From Oscillospiraceae bacterium (GTDB lineage Bacteria > Bacillota > Clostridia > Oscillospirales > Oscillospiraceae), in the NCBI GenBank assembly GCA_015067495.1, contig SVMI01000001.1, positions 248,001 through 312,000 of the forward strand: a DNA stretch of 64,000 nucleotides, written 5' to 3'. The notes beneath the pieces were generated by a model, which was not told the DNA's origin, did no database searches, and saw only the letters and a program-made list of their open reading frames with translations. The position numbers and the translations under genes were made by a program. Below, in pieces: positions 60,386-64,000 of the stretch (its first letter is position 1; every line of letters starts with the position of its first letter).

Positions 60386-60416
60386 GCTATTGACCTCCTG
60401 AATATAAAATAGGTTC

Positions 60417-60445
60417 TTGTAAAGGGAGAATGACTTTGCTAAAAT
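60417..60445 (+). promoter_or_regulatory. Promoter of the AraC-type regulator
   Basis: TTGTAA, 17 bases, TAAAAT, 20 bases before the ATG. Confidence 0.55.
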
Positions 60446-60465
60446 GAAAATGCGAGGTGAGTGAT

Positions 60466-61242
60466 ATGGAATATGCCAACGGCATACGATACAACTATGC
60501 TTCTGCCGAGGGAAAGCCCGGTGTGCTTGCCCAGCTGCACTGCCACAATCGGTTTGAACTGCTGTACATCACGGGCGGCAGCATGGCGCACGTGGTGGAG
60601 GACAGAAAATATCTGGTCAAGAGCGGCGATCTGGTGCTGGTGCGTCCGTCCACCTATCACCATCTGGAACGGCTGTCGGAGCAGCCCTATGTGCGCTATG
60701 ATATTTTGTTTGACCCGGAGCGCATCGGCATTGATCTGACGAAGCTGCCGGAGGAGATGGAAGTCATCAGTTTGCTGAATAACCCCATCGCCGACGGCTT
60801 GTTCCGCAAGCTGAATTATTACCATGAGAATTTAGAGCCGGCAGCCTTTGCGAAGCTCGTGGAGCAAATGCTTTTTGAGCTGTTTCTCAATTTGCAGCTG
60901 TTTTCGGATACGACGCACCGGGAAAAGATCTTCCTTTCGCCCATTTTAACACGGGCACTGGCATATATCAATGAGAATCTGTTTACGATCACAGATGTGG
61001 ATGAGATCGCCCGGATGCTGTACATTTCGCCGAGCAATCTTTATTATCTGTTTCGCACATCGCTGCACCAAACACCCAAGAAGTATATCACCGAGAAGCG
61101 GTTGCTGGCGGCACAACGGAAAATCTTCGCCGGCAACAGACCAACGGAGGTTTATAAGGAGTGCGGCTTCCGGGATTACACGACCTTTTATCGAAGTTAT
61201 ACGGCTCGATTCGGTCGTCCTCCGTCAGAGGATGGGAAGTAA
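60466..61242 (+). CDS. AraC-family transcriptional regulator
   Basis: The 258-residue protein has an N-terminal cupin sensor (HCHNRFELLYITGGSMAHVV, partly given) and a C-terminal double-HTH domain (ITDVDEIARMLYISPSNLYYLFRTSLHQTP, then YKECGFRDYTTFYRSYTARFG). It probably senses the sugar handled by the divergent operon. GAGG eight bases before the ATG. Confidence 0.9.
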   Translation: MEYANGIRYNYASAEGKPGVLAQLHCHNRFELLYITGGSMAHVVEDRKYLVKSGDLVLVRPSTYHHLERLSEQPYVRYDILFDPERIGIDLTKLPEEMEVISLLNNPIADGLFRKLNYYHENLEPAAFAKLVEQMLFELFLNLQLFSDTTHREKIFLSPILTRALAYINENLFTITDVDEIARMLYISPSNLYYLFRTSLHQTPKKYITEKRLLAAQRKIFAGNRPTEVYKECGFRDYTTFYRSYTARFGRPPSEDGK

Positions 61243-61322
61243 TCTCATTATAATCAACAGAAAACGATAAGTCCATTACATTTTCGATTAAATAGATTGC
61301 ATTTTCTACAATGATAAAATAT

Positions 61323-61392
61323 TTTTCTAAATGCGAATAATTCCTATTGACAAATAGGAAAAGTCATGCTATACTCTAGATGTAAATAAGAA
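61323..61392 (+). promoter_or_regulatory. Promoter of the Fur/PerR-like gene with two boxes
   Basis: TTGACA (61347), 17 bases, TATACT (61370), GAATAATTC at 61335 and AAATAAGAA at 61384. The layout equals that of the rubredoxin promoter, which points to autoregulation. Confidence 0.7.
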
Positions 61393-61416
61393 TTGTTTGC
61401 AAATAGAGGTGATGTA

Positions 61417-61833
61417 ATGACAGTATCCACAAAAAATTTCAGAAAGCGAAACGCGATCCTCACATGCCTGCGCCAGCGTACGGATCACCCCTCAGCGGAG
61501 ATGATCTTCAACTCCCTGAAGCCGGAGATCCCGGATCTCTCCATCGGAACGGTTTACCGAAACCTGTCGATCTTCCGCCAGCAAGGGGTGGCGACCTCTG
61601 TGGCGACGGTGGGCGGTGTGGAGCGGTTCGACGGAACGGTGGAACCCCATGTCCACTTTATTTGTAATGAATGCGGCTGTGTCATTGACCTGCATCAGAT
61701 GCAAACACCTGAAGCCCTCGGTACGGAAGCGGCAAGCTGCGTCGGCGGCAGGGTGGATGGATGTCAGCTCTCTTTTACGGGCGTTTGTAAAGAATGCCTT
61801 GCAAATCAAAAACCCGGCAGCGAAACTGCCTGA
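61417..61833 (+). CDS. perR: Fur-family regulator, PerR-like
   Basis: The 138-residue protein has a winged helix (FRKRNAILTCLRQRTDHPSAEMIF, in part; IGTVYRNLSIFRQQG) and the dimer domain with HVHFICNECGCVIDL and CKEC, the two CxxC zinc pairs. PerR senses peroxide by iron-driven His oxidation. Fur cannot be excluded; the oxygen-defence neighbours favour PerR. AGAGGTGAT precedes the ATG. Confidence 0.87.
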   Translation: MTVSTKNFRKRNAILTCLRQRTDHPSAEMIFNSLKPEIPDLSIGTVYRNLSIFRQQGVATSVATVGGVERFDGTVEPHVHFICNECGCVIDLHQMQTPEALGTEAASCVGGRVDGCQLSFTGVCKECLANQKPGSETA

Positions 61834-61878
61834 TTTATTAAAAATAAAATTATAAAACATATTTTGGAGGAAAAATTT

Positions 61879-62469
61879 ATGAAGAAGTTTGTATGCCCCG
61901 TTTGCGGTTATGTCCACGAAGCAGAAGTTATGCCCGAAGGCTATGTCTGCCCCGTCTGTAAGGTTTCCGGCTCCAAGTTCAAGGTTCTGGAAGAGGGTAA
62001 GCTGGCTGCTGAGCATGAGTACGGCGTCTACGGCAAGACCGTTAAGAATAACCCCGACATCTCCGAGGAAGACAAGAAGTTCATCTTCGAGCAGCTGATG
62101 GCGAATTTCAACGGCGAGTGCGCCGAGGTCGGCATGTATCTGTGCATGGCTCGCATTGCACATCGCGAAGGCTATCCCGAGATCGGTCTGTACTGGGAGA
62201 AGGCAGCTTACGAAGAGGCAGAGCATGCTTCCAAGTTCGCGGAGCTGCTGGGCGAGGATCTGGAGCCCAACATGAAGGCCACCACCAAGGCAAATCTTGC
62301 ATGGCGCGTTGACTGCGAGTACGGCGCAACCTCCGGCAAGTTTGATCTTGCCAAGGTCGCCAAGGCAAACGGTCTGGATGCCATCCACGACACCGTCCAC
62401 GAGATGGCTCGTGACGAGGCTCGCCACGGCCGCGCACTGGAAGGTCTGCTGAAGCGTTACTTCAAGTAA
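61879..62469 (+). CDS. rbr: Reverse rubrerythrin
   Basis: The 196-residue protein begins with a rubredoxin domain ([13 protein letters not shown] ... [10 protein letters not shown]), followed by a four-helix diiron domain ([52 protein letters not shown]). Domain order is the reverse of classical rubrerythrin. It reduces peroxide and oxygen in clostridia. TGGAGG before the ATG at 61879. Confidence 0.93.
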   Translation: MKKFVCPVCGYVHEAEVMPEGYVCPVCKVSGSKFKVLEEGKLAAEHEYGVYGKTVKNNPDISEEDKKFIFEQLMANFNGECAEVGMYLCMARIAHREGYPEIGLYWEKAAYEEAEHASKFAELLGEDLEPNMKATTKANLAWRVDCEYGATSGKFDLAKVAKANGLDAIHDTVHEMARDEARHGRALEGLLKRYFK

Positions 62470-62475
62470 TCAGCA

Positions 62476-62706
62476 ATGAGTAGCATCCCGTCTAAATGCC
62501 CCAAATGCGGCAATACCAAAGCATGGAAAGAGGATGTAAATGCCTTCAAATCCGGTGTTTCGGTTGGCGGGTTAGGTCGCATCCGCTTTGGCGCACCGAG
62601 AGGGCTTCTGGCAAGACCCGTTATGAAGGCAGCAGGTTGCTACAAAGTAACATATCGCTGCCACAACTGCGGATTCCGAAAGGAATATGAAACAGAAGAT
62701 GCATAA
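62476..62706 (+). CDS. Small zinc-ribbon protein (76 aa)
   Basis: Starts MSSIPSKCPKCGNTKAWKED and ends CHNCGFRKEYETEDA: two CxxC pairs around a Gly-rich centre. Ribosome binding site poor. It starts six bases after the rubrerythrin stop, between that gene and a second copy of the rubrerythrin 3' end, so it may have come in with a duplication. Confidence 0.6.
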   Translation: MSSIPSKCPKCGNTKAWKEDVNAFKSGVSVGGLGRIRFGAPRGLLARPVMKAAGCYKVTYRCHNCGFRKEYETEDA

Positions 62707-62761
62707 TGCAACCCGTCACGGCAACGCCCTGCAGGGTCTGCTGGAGCGTTACTTCAAGTAA
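62707..62761 (+). pseudogene. Remnant copy of a rubrerythrin 3' end
   Basis: The bases code RHGNALQGLLERYFK and a stop, close to [15 protein letters not shown] at the end of the intact gene 290 bases upstream. Nothing else of the gene is left. Confidence 0.7.
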
Positions 62762-62773
62762 GAGGTAACTTTT

Positions 62774-62926
62774 ATGTGGGAATATAAGGTTGTCAAATAT
62801 TTCGGCAAGGTAGAAGAAGCTGCCCACCAAGATATCCTCAGCCAATACGGAGCGCTTGGTTGGGAACTTGTGAGTGTCGTAGGTAATCAACAACTGTTTA
62901 TGTTCTACTTCAAGAGAAAAAAGTAA
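62774..62926 (+). CDS. DUF4177-like small protein (50 aa)
   Basis: Starts MWEYKVVKYFGKVEEAA, with LSQYGALGWELVSVVGN and ends FMFYFKRKK, the strand-helix-strand pattern of DUF4177. AGAGGT before the ATG. Function unknown. Confidence 0.68.
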   Translation: MWEYKVVKYFGKVEEAAHQDILSQYGALGWELVSVVGNQQLFMFYFKRKK

Positions 62927-62945
62927 TATATCGACGATCAAATGA

Positions 62946-62978
62946 CCGCCGGTCCCCACACCGGGGATCGGCGGCTTT
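62946..62978 (+). terminator. Terminator
   Basis: CCGCCG-G-TCCCC, loop, GGGGA-T-CGGCGG then CTTTCT. Confidence 0.65.
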
Positions 62979-63010
62979 CTGTGATAATATGCAAAAAGGA
63001 GAATGATTTT

Positions 63011-63340
63011 ATGAAAATTCGTATCGATAAGGAAATCGTTGAGTTCACCCCGGAAAATGCTTCCGAGCAGGTAGAGCTGGAGGCACTGTGGGTCAAGCTG
63101 GGCAACTGCATCGGCGACACCAAGAAGCTGCAGCCCATCGGCGTTTACGTTCCCTCTGAAAACAAGACCGCTCAGTTCCACATCGAGGGCTTGAGCGAGC
63201 AGGAAAAGGTTCAGACCCCGGAAGTCCGCGCGCCCTACGACACCGACGTCTACTGCGTCACCTGCAACAAGACCGTCCACGTCAAGGCGGGCGAGCTTGT
63301 ACCCTCCTGCTGCGGCAGACTGATGGAGCTGCTGGACTGA
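63011..63340 (+). CDS. Protein with C-terminal desulforedoxin-like domain
   Basis: The 109-residue protein has an unknown first part (MKIRIDKEIVEFTPENASEQ) and a C-terminal iron/zinc site YCVTCNKTVHV ... VPSCCGRLMELL, the CxxC...CC pattern of desulforedoxin and desulfoferrodoxin. The SOR catalytic domain is absent. AAAGGAG before the ATG. It likely carries electrons in oxygen defence. Confidence 0.7.
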   Translation: MKIRIDKEIVEFTPENASEQVELEALWVKLGNCIGDTKKLQPIGVYVPSENKTAQFHIEGLSEQEKVQTPEVRAPYDTDVYCVTCNKTVHVKAGELVPSCCGRLMELLD

Positions 63341-63492
63341 TGGAAAAGGAGCTGAAAAGCGGCTTGATCCCCGTGGTGAAGGCAGAAAAGGAGTGCGACG
63401 TCTATTGCCCCATCTGCCGCAAGGCGCTGCACGTGCAGGAGGGTCAGGTCATTCCCCGCTGCTGCGGCAAGACAATGCAGGTGCTGGATTGA
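63340..63492 (+). CDS. Desulforedoxin-like small protein (50 aa)
   Basis: Starts MEKELKSGLIPVVKAEKECD, with YCPICRKALHV and IPRCCGKTMQVLD, very like the end of the previous gene. It overlaps that stop by one base (TGATG). The two look like a partial duplication. Confidence 0.7.
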   Translation: MEKELKSGLIPVVKAEKECDVYCPICRKALHVQEGQVIPRCCGKTMQVLD

Positions 63493-63500
63493 TTTTTAAC

Positions 63501-63529
63501 TTGCCACCGCAAAAAAACTGTGCTACAAT
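63501..63529 (+). promoter_or_regulatory. Sigma-A-type promoter
   Basis: TTGCCA, 17 bases, TACAAT, 29 bases before the lipoprotein start. Confidence 0.65.
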
Positions 63530-63557
63530 GAGAAAAAAGCACAAGGAGGCTATTTTT

Positions 63558-63857
63558 ATGACAAAACGTGTACTTTCCGCTCTGGTGGCGGTGCTGCTGG
63601 TGCTGGGTCTGTTCGCAGGCTGCAACAACAATGACGGCGTCCTCACTACGGATGATGCCAAGAAGATCGTCTGCGATGACCTGAAGCTGGATGCAAGCAA
63701 GGCAAACACCATGGATGTCCACATGACGGAGGTTGATGCTCTGGCTTGCTATGCCGTGTATGTTTCCGTTGGTAGTCAGCATTGGGAATACATCATCAAC
63801 AGCCTGACCGGCGAGATTCTGGAGCGCAACGAGCGCGACAGCGGTCACAGCCATTAA
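63558..63857 (+). CDS. PepSY-like lipoprotein (99 aa)
   Basis: Signal peptide and lipobox (VLGLFAGC), then one PepSY-like domain: LTTDDAKKIVCDDLKL ... WEYIINSLTGEILERN. Such domains sit at the surface and may inhibit proteases. AAGGAGG before the ATG. Confidence 0.78.
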   Translation: MTKRVLSALVAVLLVLGLFAGCNNNDGVLTTDDAKKIVCDDLKLDASKANTMDVHMTEVDALACYAVYVSVGSQHWEYIINSLTGEILERNERDSGHSH

Positions 63858-63861
63858 AAGC

Positions 63862-63890
63862 AAAAGGAGCGGATTAATCCGCTCCTTTTT
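63862..63890. terminator. Bidirectional terminator
   Basis: AAAAGGAGCGGATT and AATCCGCTCCTTTT are fully palindromic. Confidence 0.8.
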
Positions 63891-64000
63891 TATTGCAGAA
63901 AATGCTTGCCATCAGCAGGCATGCCCATCCGAAAAGACTGATGACCCATACCTGCGAGCAGACCATGGGGGTGGAAACCAAGATCAGCAGCCAGTACATC
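63874..64000 (-). CDS. C-terminal end of a membrane protein (cut by window edge)
   Basis: On the minus strand the frame reads MYWLLILVSTPMVCSQVW, then VISLFGWACLLMASIF and NKKGAD before a stop in the terminator stem. Hydrophobic throughout. Whether the ATG at 63999 is the start is unknown. Confidence 0.5.
   Translation of the reverse strand, partial: MYWLLILVSTPMVCSQVWVISLFGWACLLMASIFCNKKGAD

Noticed and set aside
58385-60412. 675-codon plus-strand frame across the isomerase and oxidoreductases
   Set aside because: Antisense to three recognised enzymes; Val/Gly/His-rich shadow translation.

Overview
The window reads as chromosome of a spore-forming, strictly anaerobic clostridium, probably a gut Oscillospirales-type Firmicute. 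The evidence is dipicolinate synthase and sigma-K genes, anaerobic ribonucleotide reductase NrdD, rubredoxin/rubrerythrin oxygen defence, an ethanolamine microcompartment operon, AAGGAGG-type ribosome binding sites and a fairly GC-rich core. The taxon is inferred; no rRNA or tRNA gene was seen.

Layout. (1) Positions 1 to about 10640 are the end of a phage/ICE-like mobile element: a SLOG protein, lipoproteins, a D5/P4-type helicase, a tyrosine recombinase, an AP2-like DNA-binding protein, a PemK/MazF toxin, an ERCC4-type nuclease, a possible small RNA, and repeated structured motifs. (2) 10953-21849 is core: dpaA/dpaB, a DUF4364 protein, mgtC, nrdD, gdhA, an ECF transporter S component, a methyltransferase and tldD/pmbA. 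(3) 22033-25469 is a small surface-glycan cluster (phosphoglycosyl transferase, ATP-grasp, GNAT, glycosyltransferase).

(4) 25559-30552 is the most striking locus. sigK, the late mother-cell sigma factor of sporulation, is split by a 4307-bp skin-like element. The two halves meet at a shared AAATG; excision restores an unbroken reading frame of about 228 codons through the conserved ENEILM sequence. The reconstructed circle junction shows a 22-bp imperfect inverted repeat, as expected for an attP. The large serine recombinase gene has no stop codon inside the element: integrated, it reads into antisense sigK; in the circle it fuses in frame to a double-HTH protein coded at the other end. Excision would therefore rebuild two genes at once. 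The element also carries a tyrosine recombinase, an SSB-like protein, a 57-residue protein and large inverted repeats.

(5) 30762-41194 (minus strand) is a tightly packed ethanolamine utilisation operon, eutG-eutA-pduL-TIGR02536-like-eutN-eutH-eutB-eutC-eutL-eutE-eutM-eutT. (6) 41336-47548 holds a U32 peptidase followed by maf-mreC-mreD-PBP2 (rod-shape elongation). (7) 47742-56467 is mixed housekeeping: deacetylase, rlmA, CYTH protein, exonuclease, YhcH, DUF89, nucleotidyltransferase, gluQ, SDR and rpiB. (8) 56742-63857 is an oxidative-stress block with two promoters sharing 32 identical bases: one drives rubredoxin-ferritin, the other a Fur/PerR-family regulator and a reverse rubrerythrin. 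A sugar-catabolic cluster (isomerase, two Gfo/Idh/MocA oxidoreductases, divergent AraC regulator) sits between them. Two families of dispersed intergenic repeats are scattered through the core.
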